The notes beneath the pieces were generated by a model that saw nothing but the letters and a program-made list of their open reading frames with translations, was not told the DNA's origin and made no database searches. The translations under genes and the position numbers were made by a program. 64,000 bases of DNA from Actinomycetes bacterium. GTDB lineage: Bacteria > Actinomycetota > Acidimicrobiia > Acidimicrobiales > RAAP-2. The DNA lies in the NCBI GenBank assembly GCA_021793515.1, contig JAJYSP010000010.1, forward strand, positions 1 to 64,000, given 5' to 3'. How positions within the stretch are numbered: the stretch's first letter is position 1; each line of letters opens with the position of its first letter. Below, in pieces: positions 52,931 through 61,604 of this stretch.

Positions 52931-54598
52931 ATGTTTAGAAAGTCAGGAGTCGCAGTACTCGCAATGTCCTGCATGACCCTCGGGATCGTCGGACTGAGTT
53001 CCGGCGTGGCGAACGCCAGCACCAGTTCGGTGGTCTCACTCGAGGGCAACACGGGGGTCACATTCACGAACAACTTCAATCCGTTTGACTCGAGTTCCTT
53101 CGCCGCGCAGTTGAGCGTTCGCTCACTGGTGAACGAGCCGCTCTTCGAGTTCGACCTGTTGAAGGCCAACACGCAGTATCCGTGGCTCGCCACGAAGTAC
53201 CAGTGGGCCAATGGTGGAAAGACCTTGACCTTCACGTTGCGCAAAGGCGTCAAGTGGAGCGACGGCAAGCCGTTCACCTCAGCCGACGTCGCCTTCACGT
53301 TCGACCTGTTGAACCGCGTCCCCGCGGCCAACGTCTACGGCGTGCCGACGATGTCGAGCAACGCGACGGTGCACGGTCCGTACTCGGTGACGCTGCACTA
53401 CGCGACGCCCCAGTACCTCAACATCACCGCCATCGCGGGCACCGCGTTGATCGTCCCCCAGCACATCTGGGCGAAGATCCACAACCCGGCGACCGCGGTC
53501 GTGACCAAGCCGATCGGGACGGGGCCGTACGAGTTGACGAGTTTCTCAACGACGGCGGTCAAGTACCACGCCAATCCCAAGTACTGGGGTGGCAAGCCGG
53601 CCGCGAGTGAGGTCCTCGTTCCGTCGTACTCGTCCAACACGGCCGCCGCGACAGCGCTCGCTGACGGGCAGTTGACGTGGGCGGGCAACGACATTGCCAA
53701 CGTCAACCAGATCTTCGTCAACAAGAACCCGCGCACGAACCACACGTTCTTCGCACCGGGTTCGACGGTGACCCTCGAGTTCAACGTGACCGGCAACGGA
53801 CCGCTCAGTGACCCGGCCGTGCGTCGAGCCATTAGCGCGGGCATCGACCGTACGGCGCTCTCGGTCAAGGGTGAGACGGGCTATGAGAAGCCGGCGACCT
53901 CCTCGAGCGCGTTGATCCTGCCCAACCAGGCGTCCTACCTGATCCCGTCGTTGAAGAATGACCTGTCACCGCACGCCGATCCGGCCAAGGTGGCCTCAAT
54001 CCTCACCGCCGACGGCTACACGAAGGACTCGAACGGCTTCTACGCGAAGAACGGCAAGGAGATCCAGTTCTCGATTGAGGACCCGACCGCCTACTCCGAC
54101 TACTACGCCGACGACCAGCTGATCTCCAACGAGCTCCAGGCCGAGGGTATCGACGCCACCGTGAACGGCGTCCAGGCGTCCCAGTGGTACTCGGACTCAG
54201 CGAGCGGGAACTTCCAGACGATCATCCACTGGGGTAACGGCGGGGTGAGCCCCTACGTCCAGTACGCGAACTGGCTCGACTACACCCAGTCGGCGCCCAT
54301 CGGCTCGTCGGCCAACGCGGACTATGGCCGCTACGACTCGCCGGCGGCCCAGGCCGCGCTGAAGACGCTGTCGACCATCAACCCGGCCAACACCAAGGCC
54401 CTGCACGCGGCGGTCGCCACCCTGGAGAACCTCGTGTCCACCCAGGTACCGGTGGCCCCGCTCATGTACGGCGCGGACTGGGACGAGTACTCGACGGCTC
54501 ACTTCACGGGCTTCGTGACACCGCAGAACCCCTACGCGGACCCGTCGCCGGGTGACCCGCAGCTCCCGCTGATCTTGATGCGACTCAAGAAGGCGTAA
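52931..54598 (+). CDS. family 5 extracellular solute-binding protein
   Basis: 555 residues. Signal peptide MFRKSGVAVLAMSCMTLGIV ending near VANAS, without a clear lipobox. Family 5 features: NPFDSSSF, SLVNEPLFEFD, TFTLRKGVKWSDGKPFTSADVAFTF, KPIGTGPYELTSFS, NPKYWGG, DPAVRRAISAGIDR. It captures the substrate for the Opp/Dpp-type transporter; context points to an oligosaccharide such as cellobiose rather than a peptide. AAAGG is correctly spaced for the ATG at 52931 rather than 52925. A 147-base gap after the ATPase gene holds no other gene. Confidence 0.93.
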   Translation: MFRKSGVAVLAMSCMTLGIVGLSSGVANASTSSVVSLEGNTGVTFTNNFNPFDSSSFAAQLSVRSLVNEPLFEFDLLKANTQYPWLATKYQWANGGKTLTFTLRKGVKWSDGKPFTSADVAFTFDLLNRVPAANVYGVPTMSSNATVHGPYSVTLHYATPQYLNITAIAGTALIVPQHIWAKIHNPATAVVTKPIGTGPYELTSFSTTAVKYHANPKYWGGKPAASEVLVPSYSSNTAAATALADGQLTWAGNDIANVNQIFVNKNPRTNHTFFAPGSTVTLEFNVTGNGPLSDPAVRRAISAGIDRTALSVKGETGYEKPATSSSALILPNQASYLIPSLKNDLSPHADPAKVASILTADGYTKDSNGFYAKNGKEIQFSIEDPTAYSDYYADDQLISNELQAEGIDATVNGVQASQWYSDSASGNFQTIIHWGNGGVSPYVQYANWLDYTQSAPIGSSANADYGRYDSPAAQAALKTLSTINPANTKALHAAVATLENLVSTQVPVAPLMYGADWDEYSTAHFTGFVTPQNPYADPSPGDPQLPLILMRLKKA

Positions 54599-54605
54599 CG
54601 CGATT

Positions 54606-54652
54606 CCTGACGAAGGGCGCATCGCACCAATCCCGGTGCGCCCTTCGTCAGG
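54606..54652. terminator. 16-bp hairpin between binding-protein and glucosidase genes
   Basis: CCTGACGAAGGGCGCA (54606-54621) is the exact reverse complement of 54637-54652, with a 15-base loop that contains GCACC/GGTGC complementarity. It begins 8 bases after the stop codon. There is no T tract, so it may terminate weakly or protect the upstream mRNA and keep binding-protein levels high relative to the enzyme. Confidence 0.75.
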
Positions 54653-54688
54653 TCCCCCAACCATCGACATCCGACCACCAGGAGCACC

Positions 54689-56134
54689 GTGACCACCCGC
54701 ACATCCCCCCTCGCACTCACCCGTCCATTCCCACCCGGCTTCCTGTGGGGAACCGCGACCGCGGCCTACCAGATCGAGGGTGCCACCACCGAAGACGGTC
54801 GCGGCGAATCGATCTGGGACACGTTCAGCCGTCGCCCGGGTGCCGTGCTGCACGGCGACACCGGCGACGTCGCCTGTGACCACTACCACCGCCTCGACGA
54901 GGACCTCGACCTACTCGAGGAGCTCGGCGTCGGCGCCTACCGGTTCTCGGTCGCCTGGCCGCGGATCCAACCGAGCGGCACCGGCCCCGCCAATCAGCGC
55001 GGCCTCGACTTCTACCGCCGGCTCGTCGACGGACTGCGCGCTCGCAACATCGAGCCGACCCTCACCCTCTACCACTGGGACCTGCCCCAACCGCTGCAGG
55101 ACCGCGGCGGGTGGTGCGACCGTGACACCACCGACCGCTTCGCTGACTACGTGGACCTGGTCGCGCGGTCCCTCGGCGGGGACGTGGAGCGCTGGATCAC
55201 GCTCAACGAACCCTGGTGCTCGTCGTGGCTCGGCTACGGCGCGGGCTACCACGCCCCGGGCACCCGCGACATCGGCATGGCCGCCGCCGCGAACCACCAT
55301 CTCCTGCTCGCCCACGGCAAGGCGATTCCGATCCTGCGCGCCGCCGTCGAGAACGCGCGCGTGGGTATCACGCTCAACCTCGGCGACCACCGACCCGGTT
55401 CGGACCACCCCCTCGACGTCGCGGCCGCGCGCCGCGCCGACGGCAACCTCAACCGGCTCTTCCTCGACCCGATCTTTCACGGTGAGTACCCCGCGGACAT
55501 GCTCGAGCACTACGCGTCGGTCTCGCCGGGCTTCTCGGTCGTGCGCGAGGGCGACCTCGAGCTCATCGCCCAGCCCATCGACTTCCTCGGGGTGAACTAC
55601 TACTTCCCCTCGACGGTGATCGACGAGTCACGGGCGACCGAGGCGCGACTGGCTGGCTACTTCGTCTCGCCCGAGGACCCGTTCCCCGACCTCAAGGTCC
55701 GGTCGGTCGAGACGCCGGGGCGCGACAAGACGGCGATGGACTGGGAGATCCACGCGTCGGGCCTCACGTCGCTGCTCGTGCGGATCCGAGACGAGTACCA
55801 CTCGCTACCCATCTACATCACCGAGAACGGCGCGGCCTTCGACGACTACGTGGACCCCAACGGCCACGTGATGGACCTCAACCGGATCGCGTACCTCCAA
55901 GAGCACATCTCGGCCGTGCACGACGCCATCGACGCCGGGGTCAACGTGCAGGGCTACTTCGTGTGGAGCCTGCTCGACAACTTCGAGTGGTCCTACGGCT
56001 ACTCGCGACGATTCGGCATCGTGTGGGTCGACTTCCCGACGGGCCGACGACTGACCAAGGCGAGCTTCGCCTGGTACCACGACACGATCAAGAAGAACTC
56101 GGTCGAGTACGCCACGTCGGTGGGTAGTTCGTAG
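54689..56134 (+). CDS. GH1 family beta-glucosidase
   Basis: Hydrolyses cellobiose or other beta-glucosides. 481 residues, a normal GH1 length. N-terminal FPPGFLWGTATAAYQIEGA, acid/base Glu174 in ITLNEPW, nucleophile Glu379 in IYITENG, and substrate-site WSLLDNFEWSYGYSRRFGIVWVDF. No signal peptide, so it acts inside the cell on imported sugar. AGGAG precedes the GTG. It lies at the end of the ABC transporter operon. Confidence 0.95.
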   Translation: MTTRTSPLALTRPFPPGFLWGTATAAYQIEGATTEDGRGESIWDTFSRRPGAVLHGDTGDVACDHYHRLDEDLDLLEELGVGAYRFSVAWPRIQPSGTGPANQRGLDFYRRLVDGLRARNIEPTLTLYHWDLPQPLQDRGGWCDRDTTDRFADYVDLVARSLGGDVERWITLNEPWCSSWLGYGAGYHAPGTRDIGMAAAANHHLLLAHGKAIPILRAAVENARVGITLNLGDHRPGSDHPLDVAAARRADGNLNRLFLDPIFHGEYPADMLEHYASVSPGFSVVREGDLELIAQPIDFLGVNYYFPSTVIDESRATEARLAGYFVSPEDPFPDLKVRSVETPGRDKTAMDWEIHASGLTSLLVRIRDEYHSLPIYITENGAAFDDYVDPNGHVMDLNRIAYLQEHISAVHDAIDAGVNVQGYFVWSLLDNFEWSYGYSRRFGIVWVDFPTGRRLTKASFAWYHDTIKKNSVEYATSVGSS

Positions 56135-56172
56135 CCGCATCGACACGCGACGGCCGCTGGTACCGTCAGCCC

Positions 56173-57219
56173 GTGATGAACCTTCGGGGGGCTGGCGCGC
56201 TGGCGGTGGTGCTCGTCGTCAGCCTGGCGTCGCCGGGAGCGGTCGCGTCGAGCCAGGTCGCTCGCGGGCTGGTTGAGGCGAAGTCGCCGGGCGCGCTCGC
56301 GGTGTCGAGCCACGGGCAGCTGTACGTGCTCGACCCCGTGCGCGACCAGATCCTGCGTCTCGTTCCGGGCGGGAGGTTCCGCGTCGTCGCGGGCACGGGC
56401 CGTCGCGGATTCTCCGGTGACGGGGGACCGGCGCTCAACGCCACGATTGCGGTCGACGAGCAGAGTGGTCTCGCGGTCGCCGCGAACGGGACCGTCTACT
56501 TCGCCGACACCGGCAACGGCCGGGTGCGTGCGGTGGCACCGAACGGTGTCATCACGACGGTCGCGGGCGGCGGCACGACGGTGCCGGGCGTGGCGCGGAT
56601 CAAGGCGTCACGAGCCCGGTTCGCTGGCATCGCCCAGGTGAACGGACTCGCCATCGGTCCACGGGGCGAGCTGCTCGTGGGGGCGAACGGTGTCTACCGG
56701 TTGGCCAACGGGGTGTTGACGTGGCTCGTCGGGTCGAGCGCGCCAGCGCGCAATCGGGGTTTTAGCGGCTACGGGCGCAACCCCGCGCGCCAAGCGGACT
56801 TCATCCCCGCCGTCACCCTCGCGGTCGACGGGCGCGGCGACGTGCTCGTGGGCGGCGGGAACACCTGGAGCCTCTATGAGTGCACGTCGACGGGGACGTT
56901 GCGCTTCGTCCAGGGGGACCGGGCACAGGGTGGGTACTTCGCCGCCATGGCCCGCGCGCCCGACGGGTCGGTGGTGCTCGCGGGCGGCGCGCGCGGACTC
57001 GCCCGATTCCTCCCGACCGGACGAATCACGAGAATCGCGGCGGGGCCCCTCGCGTCGGTTCTGCCGGGTAGGAACCACTTCACCGTCGGCGACGGCGTCG
57101 CCGTCGCCCGCGACGGCGCGATCTACCTCGACAACACGGCGAACAACGGCTTCTCCTCCATCAGCGCCATCGTGCGACTGGACCCGTCGGGTCACGCGAC
57201 GCTGCTGTGGCACTCGTGA
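56173..57219 (+). CDS. secreted NHL-repeat beta-propeller-like protein
   Basis: 348 residues. Signal peptide (LRGAGALAVVLVVSLASPGAVAS), then repeats of NHL type: SPGALAVSSHGQLYVLDPVRDQILRL, VVAGTGRRGFSGDGGPALNA, LAVAANGTVYFADTGNGRVRAVAPNGVITTVAGGG, LAIGPRGELLVGANGVYRL. The VAGTGxxGFSGDGGPA phrase is frequent in NHL propellers. Ligand unknown. GTG start. It may be co-transcribed with the glucosidase gene 38 bases upstream. Confidence 0.85.
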   Translation: MMNLRGAGALAVVLVVSLASPGAVASSQVARGLVEAKSPGALAVSSHGQLYVLDPVRDQILRLVPGGRFRVVAGTGRRGFSGDGGPALNATIAVDEQSGLAVAANGTVYFADTGNGRVRAVAPNGVITTVAGGGTTVPGVARIKASRARFAGIAQVNGLAIGPRGELLVGANGVYRLANGVLTWLVGSSAPARNRGFSGYGRNPARQADFIPAVTLAVDGRGDVLVGGGNTWSLYECTSTGTLRFVQGDRAQGGYFAAMARAPDGSVVLAGGARGLARFLPTGRITRIAAGPLASVLPGRNHFTVGDGVAVARDGAIYLDNTANNGFSSISAIVRLDPSGHATLLWHS

Positions 57220-57293
57220 GCGGTCGCGGACGGGTGGTCGCCGAGTCCGTGGCGGTGGCGAAGCGGGCGGGCCGCGCCGAGTAGATTCACCCC

Positions 57294-57482
57294 GTGTCAG
57301 AAATCACCAACGAGACCGTCACGTCGATCGAAGCGACGCTCGCCAGCGTCGATCGTGCGCTCGAACGGCTACGCGCGGGCACCTATCGTCAGTGCCAGGT
57401 CTGTGGGCGTGCCATCGACGAGGCCGACCTCGTCGCCGACCCCCTGCTCAGCCACTGCTCGGAACATCCCGAACTCGGCTAG
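57294..57482 (+). CDS. small DksA/TraR-like zinc-finger protein
   Basis: 62 residues: a helix (SIEATLASVDRALERLRAGTY) followed by CQVCGRAIDEADLVADPLLSHC, the C4-type finger layout of DksA/TraR proteins with three cysteines and a nearby His. It lacks the long coiled coil that DksA uses to reach into RNA polymerase, so it is a shortened relative. GTG start. It converges with sodN, with 5 bases between stops. Confidence 0.75.
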   Translation: MSEITNETVTSIEATLASVDRALERLRAGTYRQCQVCGRAIDEADLVADPLLSHCSEHPELG

Positions 57483-57487
57483 GCCCG

Positions 57488-57904
57488 CTACTTCTTGGTC
57501 GCCCAGAAGATCTCGGCGATGGCGTCGATCTCGCTCAGCAAGCGGTCGGCCACGACGACGTCGTTAGTCTTCTTCGCGTCGCCGGCGGACTTGGTGGCCA
57601 TCCAGAACAGGTCGTGCAGGTTCGGGAACTGCTTGAGGTGCTCGACCTTGAAGTAGTCGGTCCACAGCACCCACAGGTGATGCTTGACGAGCTCGCAGCG
57701 CTCCTCCTTGATGATCGTCGCGCGCACCTTGAAGTCCGGGTCGTTCGAGGCGTTGTACTTCTCCATCGTGGCCTTCACGGACTGGGCCTCGATGCGGGCC
57801 TGGGCCGGGTCGTAGACGCCGCAGGGCAGGTCACAGTGGGCGTAGACCGACAGTGGCGTGGTGCGGGCGTCGAGCAGGGCGTTGAGACGAGAGACGATCG
57901 ACAT
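57488..57904 (-). CDS. sodN: nickel-dependent superoxide dismutase
   Basis: 138 residues. A 22-residue leader precedes H23-C-D-L-P-C-G-V-Y, the nickel hook: after cleavage His becomes residue 1 and ligates nickel with Cys2 and Cys6. The rest (YDPAQARIEAQSVKATMEKY, EERCELVKHHLWVLWTDYFK, LFWMATKSAGDAKKTNDVVVADRLLSEIDAIAEIFWATKK) matches SodN. Removes superoxide in the cytoplasm. GAAAGG precedes the ATG. Divergent from sodX. Confidence 0.97.
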   Translation of the reverse strand: MSIVSRLNALLDARTTPLSVYAHCDLPCGVYDPAQARIEAQSVKATMEKYNASNDPDFKVRATIIKEERCELVKHHLWVLWTDYFKVEHLKQFPNLHDLFWMATKSAGDAKKTNDVVVADRLLSEIDAIAEIFWATKK

Positions 57905-57992
57905 GGTGAGCCTTTCGAGTGCTGGCACCGCGAGGGTGCGTTTCGCTGATACGCAACGCAGGTTAGTCAGTTCGCTGAGTTATCGTTCGCCC

Positions 57993-58298
57993 GTGACCAG
58001 GTTCGTTTCGCTGTTCCTGAGACGACTCACCGTCGTGGGCGACTCCATGGCGCCCACCTACCGAGACGGTGATCGTCTGACGGCGCTGCGCCGCTGGCGC
58101 CGCGTGCGGGTGGGCGACGTGGTCGTCGTGCCCGATCCGCGCGACCCGGCGCGGCCCCTGCTCAAGCGCTGCGTGGCGCGCGCGGGGCGACGACTCGACC
58201 TGCGTGGGGACAACGCGGCCGCCTCCACGGACTCGCGCGACTTCGGGCTGGTCGAGGAGACCTCGGTGCGCTGGCTCATCCCTCGACGCCAGTCGTAG
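57993..58298 (+). CDS. sodX: nickel-type superoxide dismutase maturation protease
   Basis: 101 residues of the S26 signal-peptidase type: VVGDSMAPTYRDGDRL with the nucleophilic Ser, then VRVGDVVVVPDPRDPARPLLKRCVARAGRRLDLRGDNAAASTDSRDFGLV with the catalytic Lys region. SodX is needed to cleave the SodN leader so that His1 can bind nickel. GTG start. The 88-base gap to divergent sodN should hold both promoters. Confidence 0.93.
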   Translation: MTRFVSLFLRRLTVVGDSMAPTYRDGDRLTALRRWRRVRVGDVVVVPDPRDPARPLLKRCVARAGRRLDLRGDNAAASTDSRDFGLVEETSVRWLIPRRQS

Positions 58299-58330
58299 GC
58301 CGCGACCAGGGGCACCGTTAGGCTGAGTCC

Positions 58331-59548
58331 ATGGCCCGACTCGCCGTACTCTCGTACCACACGTCACCGCTCGCCCAGCCGGGCACCGGCGACGGTGGCG
58401 GCATGAACGTCTACGTGCGTGAGCTCTCGAGTGCGCTCGCGCGCCTCGGTCACGAGGTCGACGTCTACACCCGCCGCGACGACGCGCACCTGCGCGACAC
58501 GCTGCTCGTCGAGCCGGGTTTTCGCGTCCACCACGTCACGGCCGGTCCGCCGACGCCGCTCTCGCGCGAGGACTTCGAGCGCTACGTCGACGAGTTCGCC
58601 GATGGGGTCTCGGCCTCGTTCCGCTGCACCGGCGCGCCGGACGCGATCCACGCGAACTACTGGCTGAGCGCCATCGCCGGACACCGCCTGAAGCACGAAC
58701 TGAATGTGCCGCTCGTGGTGACCTTCCACACCCTCGAACGGGTGAAGGCCGACGCCTTCGAGGCCGAGTCTGAGGTCCGCTCCACCCAGGAGGCGGCGAT
58801 CGTGGCCTGTGCCGACGCGGTGCTCGCCAGCTGCGAGGTCGAGGCCGAGCAGTTCGTGCGCTACTACGACGCCTCGCCGTCGCGGGTGCACATCGTGCCC
58901 CTAGGCGTCCAGCACGCCTTCTTCGCACCCGGCCACCGGCCCCAGGCCCGCCGGGCCCTCGGGCTCGAACCCGACCGGACCCTCCTGCTCTACGTCGGTC
59001 GGCTCCAGGCGCTGAAGGGGGTCGACCTCGCCCTCGAGACCCTGATCGAGACGAGGCTGCGCGGACGTGACGCCACCCTCGCGATCGTTGGGGGGCCGTC
59101 GGGGCCCGACGGCCGCGCGACGCTCGCCTACCTGCACCAGCGCGTGGCCGACGCCGGGGTCATCGACCACGTCACCTTCGTCGCCCCCCAGAGTCACCAA
59201 CTGCTCTCGTCGTGGATGCGAGCGGCTGACGCGACCCTCGTGCCCTCGCGATCGGAGAGTTTCGGGCTCGTCGCCCTCGAGTCCTCGGCCTGCGGCACGC
59301 CGGTCGTGGCGAGCGAGGTGGGCGGACTCGCGAACCTGGTCGAGCCCGGCGTGAACGGACTCCTCGTCAACAGCCGGGCGCCCGGCGCGTGGGCCGACGC
59401 CGTCGCGACGGTCCTTGACGAGGACCACGCGACCACCATGTCCACCGCCGCCGTGCTGCTCGCCAAGCGCTACACCTGGCGCTCGGCCGGTGAGTCGTTG
59501 GCGTCACTCACCGACGCCCTCGCGACGTCGGGCCTCGTCCACTGTTAG
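58331..59548 (+). CDS. mshA: D-inositol-3-phosphate glycosyltransferase (mycothiol synthesis)
   Basis: First step of mycothiol synthesis: joins N-acetylglucosamine to inositol-3-phosphate. 405 residues, GT-B fold. N-terminal HTSPLAQPGTGDGGGMNVYV is the MshA signature, IHANYWLSAIAGHRLKHEL, FHTLERVKAD, LLYVGRLQALKGVDLALE, and the donor-binding PSRSESFGLVALESSACGTPVVAS complete the assignment. Mycothiol needs cysteine, which the cysK/cysE genes provide. The stop overlaps the YbjN-like gene. Confidence 0.93.
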   Translation: MARLAVLSYHTSPLAQPGTGDGGGMNVYVRELSSALARLGHEVDVYTRRDDAHLRDTLLVEPGFRVHHVTAGPPTPLSREDFERYVDEFADGVSASFRCTGAPDAIHANYWLSAIAGHRLKHELNVPLVVTFHTLERVKADAFEAESEVRSTQEAAIVACADAVLASCEVEAEQFVRYYDASPSRVHIVPLGVQHAFFAPGHRPQARRALGLEPDRTLLLYVGRLQALKGVDLALETLIETRLRGRDATLAIVGGPSGPDGRATLAYLHQRVADAGVIDHVTFVAPQSHQLLSSWMRAADATLVPSRSESFGLVALESSACGTPVVASEVGGLANLVEPGVNGLLVNSRAPGAWADAVATVLDEDHATTMSTAAVLLAKRYTWRSAGESLASLTDALATSGLVHC

Positions 59549-60030
59549 TGGAACGCTTTCCAATCGCCGACGCTGACGCCGCCACCCGACTCGACGAACG
59601 ACTCGGCGAGTGGGCGCGAGCCTGGACGGGTGAGGGGCACGCGGTCACGATCGATCACCACGCCGAGGCGGACCCGACGGGCCACTACCACTGGCTCGTA
59701 CGCCTGCACGGCGAGGAGAAGGACGTCGTCACGGTGTGGATCTCGCTACGCCAGCGCTCGGTGCACGTCGAGACCGAGGTCGTGCCCGCGCCCGAGATGG
59801 GCGAGGAGGCGCTGTATCGCTACGCGCTCGTGCGCAACGCCGACCTGCGAAGCGTGCACCTGGCGATCGGGCCCGAGTTGGCCATCTACCTGGTCACGGC
59901 GCTGCCACTCGCCGAGCTGACCCTCGAGCGTCTCGACGAGATCATGGCCGCGGTGCTGATCTACGTCGACGAGCTCTACCCGACGATGATGACCCTGGGC
60001 TTTCCCTGGTACCGGCGTCGCCGGCGTTGA
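59548..60030 (+). CDS. YbjN-domain protein
   Basis: 160 residues, alpha/beta, with HYHWLVRLHGEEKDVVTVWISLRQRSVHVETEVVPAPE, ALYRYALVRNADLRSVHLAIG and DEIMAAVLIYVDELYPTMMTLGFPW. This YbjN-type protein follows mshA in many actinomycetes. Its role is unclear; the fold is related to secretion chaperones. GTG start shares a base with the mshA stop. Confidence 0.85.
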   Translation: MERFPIADADAATRLDERLGEWARAWTGEGHAVTIDHHAEADPTGHYHWLVRLHGEEKDVVTVWISLRQRSVHVETEVVPAPEMGEEALYRYALVRNADLRSVHLAIGPELAIYLVTALPLAELTLERLDEIMAAVLIYVDELYPTMMTLGFPWYRRRRR

Positions 60031-60056
60031 GAACGGGCCGTCGGTAACCTGAGTCC

Positions 60057-60863
60057 ATGTCCTATGAACTGGTGATCGTCGGCGGCGGCAAGATGGGCTC
60101 GGCCCTCGCCGAGGGGCTGCTGCGCGCACAGTGGTGCGCGCCCGAGCGCCTGGCGGTCGTTGACCACACGGCGTCCACCCGCGAGTCACTTGCTCAGCGC
60201 CTCGCGGGGGTGGCGGTCCTGCCTAGCCTCGAGCTCGGCGACGTCGATGAGAACACCGGGGCCCTGCTCTGTGTGAAGCCGGACTACGCCGAGTCCGTCG
60301 CGCGCTCTATCGGCGCGCTCGGCGTGCGCCGGCTGCTCTCGGTGGTGGCCGGGCTCACCACCGCGCGCATCGAGTCGGTCATGGTCCAGCCCGTCGCCGT
60401 CGTGCGCTCGATGCCCAACACCCCCGTGCTCGTGGGCAAGGGGGTCTCGGCGATTGCCGGGGGCGCCCACGTCACGGCCGACGACCTGGTCTGGGCCGAG
60501 TCGATCCTCGGGGCCGTGGGCACCGTCGTGCGGGTCACCGAGCGCAATATCGACGTCGTCACGGGCCTCTCGGGCCCGATGCCGGCCTACCTCTACCTGA
60601 TCGTCGAGGCTCTCATCGAGGCCGGGGTCTACCAGGGGCTGCCCCGCGCGGTCGCCCAAACGCTCGTCGTGGACAGCCTCGAGGGCACCGCGGCGCTGCT
60701 CAAGCAGACGGGGACCTCGCCCGAGGAGCTGCGTCACCAGGTCACCTCACCGGGCGGGACGACCGCCGCGGGGCTGCGCGCCCTCGAGAACCGCTCCGTG
60801 CGCGCCGCGATGATCGACGCCGTCTCGGCCGCCGCGGACCGCAGTCGTCAACTCGGTCGCTGA
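60057..60863 (+). CDS. proC: pyrroline-5-carboxylate reductase
   Basis: Last step of proline synthesis, NAD(P)H-dependent. 268 residues: Rossmann start VIVGGGKMGSALAEGLL, LLCVKPDYAESV, VRSMPNTPVLVGKGVSAI, then VTGLSGPMPAYLYLIVEALIEAGVYQGLPRAVA and HQVTSPGGTTAAGLRALE. The active-site region usually reads SGSGPAY; here it is SGPMPAY. Confidence 0.94.
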   Translation: MSYELVIVGGGKMGSALAEGLLRAQWCAPERLAVVDHTASTRESLAQRLAGVAVLPSLELGDVDENTGALLCVKPDYAESVARSIGALGVRRLLSVVAGLTTARIESVMVQPVAVVRSMPNTPVLVGKGVSAIAGGAHVTADDLVWAESILGAVGTVVRVTERNIDVVTGLSGPMPAYLYLIVEALIEAGVYQGLPRAVAQTLVVDSLEGTAALLKQTGTSPEELRHQVTSPGGTTAAGLRALENRSVRAAMIDAVSAAADRSRQLGR

Positions 60864-60884
60864 GCGTACCGGTAGCGTGGGGGG

Positions 60885-61604
60885 ATGACGTCCTCCCGGT
60901 TGCGTCGTCGCAAGCTCTCTGAACCGACGATCGCGCGTCTGCCCGTCTATGAGCGCATCGTGGAGGAGTGGATGCGCGAGAACCGCACCCGCATCGACTC
61001 GGCCCAGCTCGGTGAGCTCGCCGGGGTGACTGCCACCACCGTGCGCCGCGACCTCGCCGGTCTCGGCACGCTCGGCACCCGCGGCGCCGGCTACGACGTC
61101 GCGGTCCTGCACACCTGCATCGGCGAGGCGCTCGGCCACGACCAGCGCTGCGACGTGGTCGTGATCGGGCTGGGCAACCTCGGCCGGGCCCTCGTGAACT
61201 CCTCGAACTTCCTCACTCGTGGCGCCCGGCTGGTCGGGCTCTACGACGCGGACCCGCTGGTCGTGGGCACCGTCATCGACGGCCACGTCGTGCGCGCGGT
61301 CGACGAACCGCTCATCGCCGCGAGCGTTGCGGTGATCTGCGTGCCCGCGAGCGCCGCCCAATCCGTCGCCGACCGCTGCGTCGAGGCGGGGATCCACGCG
61401 CTGCTCAACTTCGCCCCCCAAGTCCTCGCGGTGCCGCTCGGCACCGCCGTACACGACGTCGACCTCTCGATCGAGCTCCAGGTGCTGCTCTATCACCTGC
61501 ACAACGGGACCGGGCCGCTCGGCGGGGGACTACTCCACGCGCTCGCCCGGGGCGACGCCCCGGGCCCTAGGATGCCGCCCATGGTGGAGGGTCCGTGGCA
61601 CTGA
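60885..61604 (+). CDS. rex: redox-sensing repressor Rex
   Basis: 239 residues. Winged helix ARLPVYERIVEEWM, IDSAQLGELAGVTATTVRRDLAGLGTLGTRGAGYDV, then a Rossmann domain with VVVIGLGNLGRALV, GARLVGLYDADP and NFAPQVLAVP. Rex senses the NADH/NAD+ ratio and controls respiratory genes. Typical Rex has AQVRKDLSYFG in helix 3, so TTVRRDLAGLG is a mild variant. It overlaps hemA, as in many Actinomycetota, linking redox state to haem synthesis. Confidence 0.93.
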   Translation: MTSSRLRRRKLSEPTIARLPVYERIVEEWMRENRTRIDSAQLGELAGVTATTVRRDLAGLGTLGTRGAGYDVAVLHTCIGEALGHDQRCDVVVIGLGNLGRALVNSSNFLTRGARLVGLYDADPLVVGTVIDGHVVRAVDEPLIAASVAVICVPASAAQSVADRCVEAGIHALLNFAPQVLAVPLGTAVHDVDLSIELQVLLYHLHNGTGPLGGGLLHALARGDAPGPRMPPMVEGPWH

